A stretch of DNA of 61,472 nt from Clostridia bacterium (GCA_017387685.1 JAFOEU010000015.1:1-61472), one strand, 5' to 3'; numbered from the stretch's first letter, positions 17,578 through 25,770 are shown. Notes: generated from the letters alone by a model not told the origin. Translations and numbers: made by a program.

Positions 17578-18828
17578 ATGACTTTTTCGGATAAAACACT
17601 TGCCCTTGCCCGTGAGGCGGAGGCGGCGCTGTCGGAGATATTTGCCGAGATCGACCGCGTTTCTTATATCGGCACCTGCCGCGTGCTTGACGCCTTCCGC
17701 GAGGAGCGCGTCAGCGATGCTTGCTTTGGCTCGACCACGGGCTACGGCTACGATGACCGCGGCCGCGAGGTTCTCGACCGCGTATGGAGCCGTGTTTTCG
17801 GCACAGAGGCGGCACTCGTTCGCCATAATTTCGTAAACGGCACTCACGCACTCTCCACCGCCCTTTTCGGACTTCTCCGTCCGAACGATACCCTTCTTTC
17901 GGTTGCGGGAAAGCCCTACGATACCCTTGACGGCGTTATCGGCATCTCGGGCAAGACGGGCGACGGCTCGCTTGCTGACTTCGGCGTAAACTACGCGCAG
18001 ATCGAAATGACCGCCGAGGGCGGACTTGACGTTGATGCGATCGTCAATAAGGTCCGCGAAGACGAAAGCGTTAAGGTCGTCTTCATTCAGCGTTCCAAGG
18101 GTTATCTCAACCGCCGCACTCTCTCGCCTGATGAGATCAGCGCCGTTACCGATGCCGTTCACGCGGCGCGCGGGGGCGTTTACGTCGTCGTTGACAACTG
18201 CTACGGCGAGTTCACCGACGAATACGAGCCCCGCGCAGATATGCTCGTCGGCTCGCTCATCAAGAATCCCGGCGGCGGAATGGCTGTCACGGGAGGTTAC
18301 ATTGCGGGCAGTGAGCGCGCAGTCGAGCTTGCATCCTACCGTCTTACAACCGTCGGCACGGGCGGCGAGGTCGGCGCAACGCTCGGACAGAACAGAACGA
18401 TGTTCCAAGGCCTTTTCTACGCTCCCCATACCACAGCTGCCGCGCTTAAGACCGCACACCTCGCGGCTTACATCTTCGAGCGAATGGGCTACGATACCTA
18501 CCCCTCGTGGAGCGAGAAGCGTTACGATATAATTCAGACCGTCATCACGCACGATCCCGATATTCTTTGCGCTTTCTGCCGAGGAATTCAGGCGGGCTCG
18601 CCCGTTGACTCCTTCGTTACCCCCGAGCCCTGGGATATGCCCGGATATTCCGATCCCGTAATTATGGCGGCGGGCGCATTCATTCAAGGCTCGTCAGTTG
18701 AGCTTTCGGCAGACGGTCCTCTCCGTCCCCCCTACACCGTCTACTTCCAGGGCGGACTTACATACGAAAGCGGTAAGATCGGCATCCTCACCGCCGCAGA
18801 TACCGTCGCAAACTTCAAAAAGGAATGA
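17578..18828 (+). CDS. PLP enzyme, methionine gamma-lyase/aluminium-resistance family
   Basis: 416 residues. It belongs to the YnbB-like branch of Cys/Met-metabolism PLP enzymes, often called aluminium resistance protein or methionine gamma-lyase family protein. The PLP lysine is in 'GSLIKNPGGGMAVTGGYIAG' (Lys about 229). 'GSTTGYGYDDRGRE' and 'VRHNFVNGTHA' are typical of the family. Its true substrate is uncertain. It lies 9 bases after murI and 5 bases before a lipoprotein gene. Confidence 0.88.
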   Translation: MTFSDKTLALAREAEAALSEIFAEIDRVSYIGTCRVLDAFREERVSDACFGSTTGYGYDDRGREVLDRVWSRVFGTEAALVRHNFVNGTHALSTALFGLLRPNDTLLSVAGKPYDTLDGVIGISGKTGDGSLADFGVNYAQIEMTAEGGLDVDAIVNKVREDESVKVVFIQRSKGYLNRRTLSPDEISAVTDAVHAARGGVYVVVDNCYGEFTDEYEPRADMLVGSLIKNPGGGMAVTGGYIAGSERAVELASYRLTTVGTGGEVGATLGQNRTMFQGLFYAPHTTAAALKTAHLAAYIFERMGYDTYPSWSEKRYDIIQTVITHDPDILCAFCRGIQAGSPVDSFVTPEPWDMPGYSDPVIMAAGAFIQGSSVELSADGPLRPPYTVYFQGGLTYESGKIGILTAADTVANFKKE

Positions 18829-18833
18829 TTAAA

Positions 18834-19397
18834 ATGAAAAGATCCCTCTGTTTCCTTATCGCTACCCTCACCCTGCTCACTCTCGTCCTCACGGGTTGCT
18901 CTGATAAAACCGCGCCCGACGGCTATCAGAATGCCGCAGGCGAGAGCGAAGCATTCTACCTCTACGTTCCCACCACTTGGGTCCTCAATAACTCGGGCGG
19001 TACCGCATCGGCTTACTATTCTTCGGACGATTACTCAAACGTTTCCATGACCTGTATGGTCATTGATCCGGGCGAGATGGACGAGCTTGAGGAGTATAAG
19101 ACCATAACCCTCGCCGAGCTTGAGTCGGTTCTTCCCGACTTCAAGGTGGTCGAAACTCCCGTTGATTCTGATATTCCCGAGGAGGACAGAGTTCCCCTCA
19201 CCCTCGGCGGCAGAGATGCCATCAGCTTTGAGTATGAATGCACCCTCGGCGGCGAGACCTACCGCTACAAGCAGGTCGTCACCCTCAAGGACGATTTCTT
19301 CTATCTTCTCACCTACACCTCACTTTCCGAGAATTACGACAAGCACCTCGAGGAAGTGGACGGCATCGTCGAGAACGTGACCTTCAAGAAATACTGA
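18834..19397 (+). CDS. Lipoprotein with a PsbP/DcrB-like domain
   Basis: 187 residues from the ATG at 18834; the ATG at 18825 is too close to the AAAGGA site. Signal peptide MKRSLCFLIATLTLLTLVL with lipobox LTGC. The mature part ('FYLYVPTTWVLNN', 'ISFEYECTLGG', 'YRYKQVVTLKDDFFYLLTYT') fits the small alpha/beta PsbP/DcrB-like fold. It sits inside a run of cytoplasmic enzyme genes. Function unknown. The stop overlaps the next start by one base. Confidence 0.8.
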   Translation: MKRSLCFLIATLTLLTLVLTGCSDKTAPDGYQNAAGESEAFYLYVPTTWVLNNSGGTASAYYSSDDYSNVSMTCMVIDPGEMDELEEYKTITLAELESVLPDFKVVETPVDSDIPEEDRVPLTLGGRDAISFEYECTLGGETYRYKQVVTLKDDFFYLLTYTSLSENYDKHLEEVDGIVENVTFKKY

Positions 19398-20554
19398 TGA
19401 TATACCTTGATAACAGCGCGACCACCGCGCTCGCGCCCGAGGTACGCGCGGCAATGCTCGAGGTCTGGGATAACGTCGGAAACCCCTCATCGCTCCACGC
19501 GGCGGGACTTGCGGCTAAAAAACGCCTCGAGGGCGCACATGCTTCCCTTCTCTCGTCCGCAGGACTTAAATCGACCGAATGGCAAACCGTCTTCTGCGGC
19601 TCGGGAAGCGAGGCGAACAATCTCGCCATCCTCGGCTCGGCGCACACGGGCAGACACCTCGATTCGCGCCGCATCCTCATCACCGATTCGGAGCACGCCT
19701 CGGTAGAAAACACCGCACAGGTGCTTACATCACGCGGATTTGAGATCGTCCGTATCACCACAAAGGGCGGCGCGCTCGACCTTGAAGCTATCGAAAGAGA
19801 AGCGAAAAAGGGCGTTTGCCTTGCCTCCTTTATGCTCGTAAACAACGAAACGGGCGCGATATACGATCTTGAACGCGCGTCAGAGATAATCAAAAAATCC
19901 TGTCCCTCGGCACTCATCCATTGTGATGCCGTTCAGGGATTTATGCGCATTCCGCTTCCGAAAGCCGTAAACATCGACTTTTTCAGCGTAAGTGCACACA
20001 AGATCCACGGTCCTGCAGGCGTCGGCGCACTGCTTTTGCGCCGCGAGCTGATAAAAAAGCGTTACCTCTGCCCCGTCATCATCGGCGGCGGTCAGGAGGA
20101 GGGACTTCGCTCGGGCACCGAAAATCTCGCGGGCGCGGTCGGATTTGCCAAAGCGGCTGAAATTATGAAGCCGCAAATGGATACAAATTACGCTCATCTG
20201 CTCGACCTCTCATCCTACGCCATCGAAAAAGTGACCGCGGCGGGCGCAAAGGTTAACCTTCCCGAAAAACGTGCCCCGCATATTTTAAGCATCACCCTTC
20301 CCCGAATCAAGAGCCAGACTATGCTAAATCTTCTCTCTGCGGGCGGTGTTTGCGTTTCAAGCGGCTCGGCTTGCTCGTCGAACGCCAAAAACCGCCACGT
20401 CAGTTCCGCACTCGTTGCCTTCGGTCTCTCCGAGTCGGATGCCGATTGCACCGTACGAATGAGCCTTTGCAAGGACAACACCCGCAAGGATATCGACGAC
20501 TTTGCCAAGCTTCTTGAGTCCGGTATAAACAGATTAGTCAAAATCAAAAAATAA
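19397..20554 (+). CDS. Cysteine desulfurase, NifS/IscS type
   Basis: 385 residues from the ATG at 19397, in TGATG overlap with the lipoprotein gene. It is a PLP enzyme taking sulfur from cysteine for Fe-S clusters or thio-cofactors. It begins 'MIYLDNSATT'. The PLP lysine is in 'SAHKIHGPAGVGAL' (Lys about 202) and the persulfide cysteine in 'SSGSACSS' (Cys about 326). No iscU or thiI lies beside it, so its acceptor is unknown. Confidence 0.93.
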   Translation: MIYLDNSATTALAPEVRAAMLEVWDNVGNPSSLHAAGLAAKKRLEGAHASLLSSAGLKSTEWQTVFCGSGSEANNLAILGSAHTGRHLDSRRILITDSEHASVENTAQVLTSRGFEIVRITTKGGALDLEAIEREAKKGVCLASFMLVNNETGAIYDLERASEIIKKSCPSALIHCDAVQGFMRIPLPKAVNIDFFSVSAHKIHGPAGVGALLLRRELIKKRYLCPVIIGGGQEEGLRSGTENLAGAVGFAKAAEIMKPQMDTNYAHLLDLSSYAIEKVTAAGAKVNLPEKRAPHILSITLPRIKSQTMLNLLSAGGVCVSSGSACSSNAKNRHVSSALVAFGLSESDADCTVRMSLCKDNTRKDIDDFAKLLESGINRLVKIKK

Positions 20555-20566
20555 AGAGGTACAAAA

Positions 20567-21430
20567 ATGTCCTACGTCACCACAAAACAGATGCTTCTCG
20601 ATGCGCAGCAGGGCGGCTACGCCGTCGGTGCGTTCAATTTCGAGAACATGGAGATGGCTCTCGCCATCATCGCGGCGGCAGAAGAGCTCCGCGCCCCCGT
20701 AATCCTTCAGACAACTCCTTCGACAGTAAAATATGCATCCCCTGAGGTTTTCGCCTCCATCGCAAAGGCACTCGCCGATAAGGCTACCGTTCCCGTTGCC
20801 GTTCACCTTGACCACGGCTCATCCCTCGAGCTCTGCGAGGCATCCGCCAAGGCGGGCTACACCTCGGTAATGTTCGACGGCTCGGGCGAGGACTTTGAAA
20901 AGAACGTCGAGCTCACGGCAAAGGCAGTCGAGATCGCAAATAAATTCGACATTCCCACCGAGGCTGAGCTTGGCAAGGTCGGCGGTAAGGAGGACGATCA
21001 CGAGGCTGATGCCGACAACGGCACCGATCCCGAAAAGGCGGCTGAATTCGTAAAGCGTACCGGCATTTCCTCGCTCGCAGTAGCCATCGGAACAGCGCAC
21101 GGCTTCTACGTCGGCACTCCCGTCCTCGACGTCCCCCGCCTCATCGCTATCCGCAAGAAGCTTGAGGAGAACGGATGCTCGATTCCCCTCGTTCTTCACG
21201 GCGCATCGGGTCTTTCTCCCGAGGCAGTAAAGAGCTGTATCGCAGAGGGCATCTGCAAGGTCAACTTCGCAACCGAACTCCGCGTAGCTTACACCGCCGC
21301 AGTTCGCGAGAACCTTGCATCCGACGAAAAGATCTACGATCCCAAGAAATACGGCACCGCGGCACGCGCGGCAGTAGTTGAAGCCGTAAAACAGCGCATT
21401 CTCGTTTGCGGCTGTAATAATAAAGCATAA
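20567..21430 (+). CDS. Class II ketose-bisphosphate aldolase, GatY/KbaY-like
   Basis: 287 residues. A zinc aldolase that splits a ketohexose 1,6-bisphosphate into DHAP and glyceraldehyde 3-phosphate. Zinc-site histidines are in 'HLDHGSS', 'GTAHGFY' and 'VLHGASGLS'. It resembles the tagatose-bisphosphate aldolase GatY more than FbaA, in 'STKQML'-like 'TTKQMLLDAQ', 'SLAVAIGTAHG' and a C-terminal CGC. The neighbouring GatD-like dehydrogenase supports this. It could also be the general glycolytic aldolase. Confidence 0.85.
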   Translation: MSYVTTKQMLLDAQQGGYAVGAFNFENMEMALAIIAAAEELRAPVILQTTPSTVKYASPEVFASIAKALADKATVPVAVHLDHGSSLELCEASAKAGYTSVMFDGSGEDFEKNVELTAKAVEIANKFDIPTEAELGKVGGKEDDHEADADNGTDPEKAAEFVKRTGISSLAVAIGTAHGFYVGTPVLDVPRLIAIRKKLEENGCSIPLVLHGASGLSPEAVKSCIAEGICKVNFATELRVAYTAAVRENLASDEKIYDPKKYGTAARAAVVEAVKQRILVCGCNNKA

Positions 21431-21450
21431 TTACATAAGGAGATATTGAT

Positions 21451-22458
21451 ATGAGTGAAACTATGAAAGCCTGCGTGCTTCACGCTGTGGGCGACCTCCG
21501 CTACGAAGACGTTCCTATGGCAAAGCGCGGCGAGGGCGAGGTGCTTCTCAAGATCCGTGCGGCAGGCGTTTGCGGCTCGGACATTCCCCGCGTTTTTGAA
21601 AAGGGTACATACCACTTTCCCACCATCCCCGGACACGAGTTTGCTGGCGAGATCGTTGATGCCGACGATAAGGCTCTGATCGGCCGCCGCGCCGCTGTCT
21701 TCCCCCTTCTCCCCTGCCGCAAGTGCGCTCCCTGTCAGGTAGGCGAGTTCGCTAACTGCGAGAATTACGATTACTACGGCTCGCGCCGCGACGGCGCTTT
21801 TGCCGAATATCTTGCGGTCGATATCCGCAATCTCATTCTTCTTCCCGATGATCTTTCCTACGCTTGCGCTTCTCTCGTTGAGCCGGGTGCGGTCGCTCGC
21901 GCGGCTGTCCGCCGTCTTGAAGTGAAGCTCGGCGACACCGTTGTCATCTGGGGCGCGGGACCGATCGGTCTTATCGCCGCCGCTTGGGCAAAGAAGGCGG
22001 GCGCGGGCATCGTTCGCGTTGTTGACATCAGCGAGGAAAAGCTTGCTTTCGCGAAGAAGTTCGGCTTTGAGGCTTACGACGAAGCTCGCGACGGTCTTTG
22101 CGACTGCGCGATCGAAGGCACGGGCGCTCCCCAGGCACTCTGCAACCTCATCAAGTCGATGAAGCCCCACGGCAGAGTCATCCTTATGGGTAATCCCGCG
22201 CGTGATATGACCATCACGCAGAGCGTTTATTCCCAGATCCTCCGCCGCGAGATCACTCTGCGCGGAACCTGGAACTCCTCCTACAACGATCAGATCAATG
22301 ACTGGGAGGCTACCGCAAAGGCTATGGCGGACGGCGATCTTATCGACTACGAGGCTCTTATCACTCACCGCTATCCCCTCGACCGTTGCCTTGAAGCACT
22401 CGAGATGATGCGCGACAGAAAAGAATTCTACACCAAAGTAACCATTGTAATGGACTAA
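21451..22458 (+). CDS. Zinc alcohol dehydrogenase, galactitol-1-phosphate dehydrogenase-like
   Basis: 335 residues, MDR superfamily. GatD oxidises galactitol 1-phosphate to tagatose 6-phosphate. GatD-like stretches are 'CGSDIPR', 'GHEFAGEI', a four-cysteine structural zinc site ('PLLPCRKCAPC' and 'NCENYDYYGSRRDGAFAEYL') and 'QILRREITLRGTWNSS'. The NAD-binding loop is 'WGAGPIGLIAA'. AAGGAG precedes the start. No galactitol PTS genes are in the window, so the sugar may be another polyol phosphate. Confidence 0.85.
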   Translation: MSETMKACVLHAVGDLRYEDVPMAKRGEGEVLLKIRAAGVCGSDIPRVFEKGTYHFPTIPGHEFAGEIVDADDKALIGRRAAVFPLLPCRKCAPCQVGEFANCENYDYYGSRRDGAFAEYLAVDIRNLILLPDDLSYACASLVEPGAVARAAVRRLEVKLGDTVVIWGAGPIGLIAAAWAKKAGAGIVRVVDISEEKLAFAKKFGFEAYDEARDGLCDCAIEGTGAPQALCNLIKSMKPHGRVILMGNPARDMTITQSVYSQILRREITLRGTWNSSYNDQINDWEATAKAMADGDLIDYEALITHRYPLDRCLEALEMMRDRKEFYTKVTIVMD

Positions 22459-22469
22459 AGGAGTCGAAA

Positions 22470-24347
22470 ATGAGCGAACTTACTGTAAAAACCAATGGCA
22501 TGCGCCATATCGAACATAACACCGACCTCTGCATCATCGGCGGCGGTCTTACGGGTCTTTGCGCCGCCATCGCCGCGGCTCGCGAGGGAACGAAGGTAGT
22601 CCTCATTCAGGACAGACCCGTGCTTGGCGGTAACGCATCGAGCGAGATCAGAATGTGGGTGCGCGGTGCGCACGGTCTTGAAAACCGCGAGACCGGTATC
22701 ATTTCCGAGATCGAGGAAGAAAACATCTACCTCAACCCCACCCTCATCCCCTCCACTTTCGACAACGTACTTTGGTCGAAGGTAAAGGCAGAAAAGAATA
22801 TCACTCTCCTGCTCAACACCACCTGCTGTGACGCGGACAAGACCGAAGCGGACGGCGTTTCGCATCTCACCTCGGTCACCGCTTGGCAGATGACCACCTA
22901 CACCTGGCACACCGTCCGTGCAAAGTATTTCGCGGACTGCTCGGGCGACTCGATCCTTGCTCCTATTTCGGGTGCAAAGTGGCGTGTCGGCCGCGAGGCG
23001 GCTTCCGAATACGGCGAGGCAATGGGCAAGGAGGTTGCGGACAAGAAGACGATGGGTATGTCCTGCCTCATTCAGGCACGCGAGACCGACGCTCCCGTTC
23101 CCTTCACCGCTCCCGATTGGGCATATAAGTTTGAGACCGACAACGACTTCAACCTCATCAAGGATGACAACGGCGCGATCATTGATGCAAGCACCGGCGT
23201 TTCGGGCGTAAAGGTTCAGGAGGTCAAGTACCTCGCGCGTCCCCACAAGCTCGGAACAAACGAGACCAACTTCTGGTGGCTCGAGCTCGGCGGCGAATAC
23301 GACAGCATCCACGATGCCGAGGAAATGCGCGACGAGCTTCTCAAGATCGCATACGGCATCTGGGACCACGTTAAGAACTACGGCGACCACAACGCGGAAA
23401 ACTGGACTCTCGAGTGGGTCGGATGCATCCCCGGCAAGAGAGAGAGCCGCCGCTACATCGGCGCACACGTTCTCACCGAGGGTGACGTTGAGGCGGGCGG
23501 ACATTTCGAGGATACCGTCGCATTCGGCGGATGGCCGATGGACGACCACAACCCCGCGGGCTTCCGTTCTTATCTCTCGGGCGCACCCGCATCCAAGCTC
23601 TATCCCGCTCCCTCGCCCTACGGCATTCCCTACCGCTGCTTCTACGGTCACGATGTCGATAACCTCTTCTTCGCGGGCAGAAACCTCTCTGCAACCCACG
23701 CGGCAATGTCCTCGACGAGAGTTATGGCGACCTGCGCCCTCATCGGTCAAGCTATGGGTACTGCCGCTTCGATCTGCGTAAACGAGAACGTCACTCCCCA
23801 CGGCGTATACGAAACCAAGATCAAGACCCTTCAGAACAAGCTCCGCGACGCGGGATGCTACATCCCCGGCACAGTCCGTGAGATTCCCGAGCTCACCAAG
23901 AGCGCGAAGATCAATCTCCCCGAATCAGAGCTTGCACTCCTCCAAAATGGTATCGAGCGTCCCGACGAGAATATGACCGTCAACTACGCTACCCTCAATA
24001 TTGGCGACTCTCTTGAATTCGACTTCGGCGAAGAAAAGGAACTGAGCGAGCTCCGTCTCGTCTTCGACCCCGACTTCTCCCGTCAGTCGATCACGCCCAA
24101 CAAGAAAATGCGCGTATTCGCGCAGAAGCTTATGACGGGCAAGGACTTTGTTCCCGTAAAGGTAGCAAACACCCTCGTCAAGTCCTTCCGCGTTCTTGCC
24201 GACGGCAAGGAGATCTTCGCCGACACCAACAACCGCAATTCGCTCCGCAAGATCGCACTCGGCATCAAGGCACAGAAGCTTACCGTTGTCTTTGACGAAA
24301 CAAGAGGAATCGATAAGGTTCATCTCTTCTCGGCGGACGTGAGATAA
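22470..24347 (+). CDS. FAD-dependent oxidoreductase (PF12831-like) with a sugar-binding-like C-terminus
   Basis: 625 residues. The N-terminal Rossmann fold 'DLCIIGGGLTGLCAAIAAA' binds FAD. 'RPVLGGNASSEIRMWVRGAH' and 'FFAGRNLSATHAAMSSTRVM' are typical of the FAD_oxidored family found in carbohydrate-utilisation loci of gut bacteria. The last 130 residues look like a beta-sandwich (discoidin/galactose-binding type). No signal peptide. Last gene of the long run. Its stop TAA lies in the first unit of a hairpin array. Substrate unknown, perhaps a sugar or polyol derivative. Confidence 0.85.
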   Translation: MSELTVKTNGMRHIEHNTDLCIIGGGLTGLCAAIAAAREGTKVVLIQDRPVLGGNASSEIRMWVRGAHGLENRETGIISEIEEENIYLNPTLIPSTFDNVLWSKVKAEKNITLLLNTTCCDADKTEADGVSHLTSVTAWQMTTYTWHTVRAKYFADCSGDSILAPISGAKWRVGREAASEYGEAMGKEVADKKTMGMSCLIQARETDAPVPFTAPDWAYKFETDNDFNLIKDDNGAIIDASTGVSGVKVQEVKYLARPHKLGTNETNFWWLELGGEYDSIHDAEEMRDELLKIAYGIWDHVKNYGDHNAENWTLEWVGCIPGKRESRRYIGAHVLTEGDVEAGGHFEDTVAFGGWPMDDHNPAGFRSYLSGAPASKLYPAPSPYGIPYRCFYGHDVDNLFFAGRNLSATHAAMSSTRVMATCALIGQAMGTAASICVNENVTPHGVYETKIKTLQNKLRDAGCYIPGTVREIPELTKSAKINLPESELALLQNGIERPDENMTVNYATLNIGDSLEFDFGEEKELSELRLVFDPDFSRQSITPNKKMRVFAQKLMTGKDFVPVKVANTLVKSFRVLADGKEIFADTNNRNSLRKIALGIKAQKLTVVFDETRGIDKVHLFSADVR

Positions 24348-24558
24348 TCGGCTTCGCCGAGTGATAATCACGCTTCGCGTGAGTGATAATCTGCCTTCGG
24401 CAGAGTGATAATGTATTTGCCTTTGGCAAATGTCGACTCTGACTTCTCGGCTTACGCCTCCATTTTCCTTCGGAAAACCGTCAGAGCCGCGTGCCTTTGG
24501 CGGAGTGATAATTTGCCTTCGGCAAAATGAAGGTAGATTTTCGCTGAAGCGAAAATCT
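24339..24558 (+). repeat. Hairpin array with AGTGATAAT spacers at a gene 3' end (array A)
   Basis: The array starts at GTGAGATAAT, whose TAA is the stop codon of the FAD oxidoreductase gene. Hairpins CGGC-ttc-GCCG (24349-24359), CACGC-ttc-GCGTG (24369-24381) and CTGCC-ttc-GGCAG (24391-24403) are separated by exact AGTGATAAT (24360-24368, 24382-24390, 24404-24412). Then come ATTTGCC-ttt-GGCAAAT, a longer CTCTGAC/GTCAGAG stem enclosing TTTTCC-ttc-GGAAAA, another AGTGATAAT (24504-24512), TTTGCC-ttc-GGCAAA, and TGAAGG. It closes with AGATTTTCGC / GCGAAAATCT (24535-24558). Stems differ; loops and spacers do not. Confidence 0.85.
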
Positions 24559-24572
24559 TAATTATAGCAAAA

Positions 24573-24608
24573 AAACGCCTCGTCCTGTCGGACGAGGCGT
24601 TTCAATTT
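24573..24608 (+). terminator. Terminator of the murD-to-FAD-oxidoreductase run
   Basis: Stem AAACGCCTCGTCC (24573-24585) pairs with GGACGAGGCGTTT (24590-24602), followed by CAATTTT. It lies between two convergent genes and reaches the stop codon of the minus-strand membrane protein gene, so it may serve both. Confidence 0.85.
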
Positions 24609-25138
24609 TACAGTTTTCCTTTTGCTTTAAGTACGTGTACGCGGTGGTGGCTATAGAGGATGGTTATAACTGAGCCTACAGTGAGGATCGTCCATCCGAC
24701 AAGCGCGATCAGCACGGGGAAATCCGATATCGAAAAGATCGGAAACAGAGATACAAAAACGACTGAAAGAGATCTTAAGGCTTTGATACGTGCGATCAGT
24801 TCCATCATAACGGCAAGAACGGCGTAAATTATCGCAAGTCTCTTTCCGTCGCCCGTGACGATCTCCTTGAAATCTTCCTTGAGGTCATATTTTCTGTCAC
24901 CCATATTAAGCGAATAATCATCCATACTCCTCCTTGCGTGCATTATATAAAACGAGACAAAATAGAAGAAGTAGACAGTGATGACCAGCGCCAGTGTAAT
25001 AATCCTCCTATCCTGCTCATTCTCAAATATCGCGCGGATAAGATTATTCGAGAGAAGAAAGAACACAAAAGTGGCAATCGCGGTCTTTAACAGGTCGATA
25101 ATCAATTTAAGATATGGGCTTTTTCCTTGTTTACTCAT
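24608..25138 (-). CDS. Small integral membrane protein, unknown
   Basis: 176 residues. About four hydrophobic segments are visible, two near the N-terminus (around residues 15-30 and 45-65) and two near the C-terminus (around 105-165). Between them is a charged stretch ('RRSMDDYSLNMGDRKYDLKEDF'). It does not match a family I recognise. It has its own consensus promoter and stands alone between two hairpin arrays of opposite orientation. Confidence 0.75.
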   Translation of the reverse strand: MSKQGKSPYLKLIIDLLKTAIATFVFFLLSNNLIRAIFENEQDRRIITLALVITVYFFYFVSFYIMHARRSMDDYSLNMGDRKYDLKEDFKEIVTGDGKRLAIIYAVLAVMMELIARIKALRSLSVVFVSLFPIFSISDFPVLIALVGWTILTVGSVITILYSHHRVHVLKAKGKL

Positions 25139-25171
25139 AACAGTATTCCTTTCTTGCGTTCGTGTGATTGT

Positions 25172-25200
25172 ATTATATCATATCATCCCCGCTTTGTCAA
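25172..25200 (-). promoter_or_regulatory. Promoter of the 176-residue membrane protein gene
   Basis: TTGACA (25200-25195), 17 bases, TATAAT (25177-25172) on the minus strand. A perfect sigma-A consensus. Confidence 0.8.
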
Positions 25201-25263
25201 TAGTTCTGAACACAATTCAGCGAAATATACAAAACAATATACCCGGTTTTGGTAATAATAACT

Positions 25264-25297
25264 ATAAAAAGCCTCATCTGTTCAGACGAGGCTTTTC
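25264..25297 (-). terminator. Terminator of the glycogen operon
   Basis: On the minus strand, AAAAGCCTCGTCTG pairs with CAGATGAGGCTTTT (one mismatch), then TATAG. It resembles the terminator at 24573-24608 in its GCCTCGTC core, in opposite orientation. Confidence 0.75.
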
Positions 25298-25307
25298 TAT
25301 ATAATTT

Positions 25308-25428
25308 AGATTTTCGCCAAGGCGAAAATCTTCCTTCATTTTGCCGAAGGCAAATTATCACTCCGCCAAAGGCGGATTATCACTCTGCCGAAGGCAGATT
25401 ATCACTCGGCGCAGCCGACGAATCACTT
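25308..25428 (-). repeat. Hairpin array with AGTGATAAT spacers at a gene 3' end (array B)
   Basis: On the minus strand it begins GAAGTGATTCG, whose TGA (25425-25423) ends the 115-residue gene. Hairpins CGGC-tgc-GCCG, CTGCC-ttc-GGCAG, CCGCC-ttt-GGCGG and TTTGCC-ttc-GGCAAA are separated by exact AGTGATAAT copies (25406-25398, 25384-25376, 25362-25354). TGAAGG follows, and AGATTTTCGCC / GGCGAAAATCT (25308-25331) closes the array. Order and sequence match array A, with some units missing. Confidence 0.85.
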
Positions 25429-25770
25429 CCTATAATATACGTAATACGCAATTATCGTTCTCTCTTCCCCTCCGTGTTCAAGATCAGGACCAATTAAAAC
25501 TACGCCGTCCTTCGACAACAGCTCGCTTGCGCGGAGTTCGTCGATCTTGCAGCGGAAAAGGATGTCGGCGGAGGCGAAAACGAGAAATTCGTCCCCGCGG
25601 ATGGCAAGGCTGCCCTTTCGTCCGATGACCTCGTCGACGTTGTTGATTCGTTCGGTGACGTATTTGATATACTGACCCGCAATGCGCTCTGCCATCTCGC
25701 GGCGAAAACGCACGCTGTCGGGGTTCTTCGGCTTTGTCCAATGTCCTACGACCTTACTCCAAAATCCCAT
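25423..25770 (-). CDS. Small unknown protein at the end of the glycogen operon
   Basis: 115 residues from the ATG at 25770, with AAAGGAG 9 bases upstream; a TTG two codons earlier is too close to that site. It starts inside the end of the GH13 gene (17-base overlap), so translation is probably coupled. It is soluble, with a basic N-terminal half ('WTKPKNPDSVRFRREMAERIAG') and a beta-rich C-terminal half ('DEFLVFASADILFRCKIDEL', 'RTIIAYYVYYRK'). I do not recognise the family. Position suggests a link to glycogen metabolism, but that is inference. Confidence 0.7.
   Translation of the reverse strand: MGFWSKVVGHWTKPKNPDSVRFRREMAERIAGQYIKYVTERINNVDEVIGRKGSLAIRGDEFLVFASADILFRCKIDELRASELLSKDGVVLIGPDLEHGGEERTIIAYYVYYRK

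Noticed and set aside
24339-24558. Repeat-spacer array resembling CRISPR
   Set aside because: The repeated unit is only 9 bases, the intervening pieces are palindromes of about 11-17 bases, and there are no cas genes.
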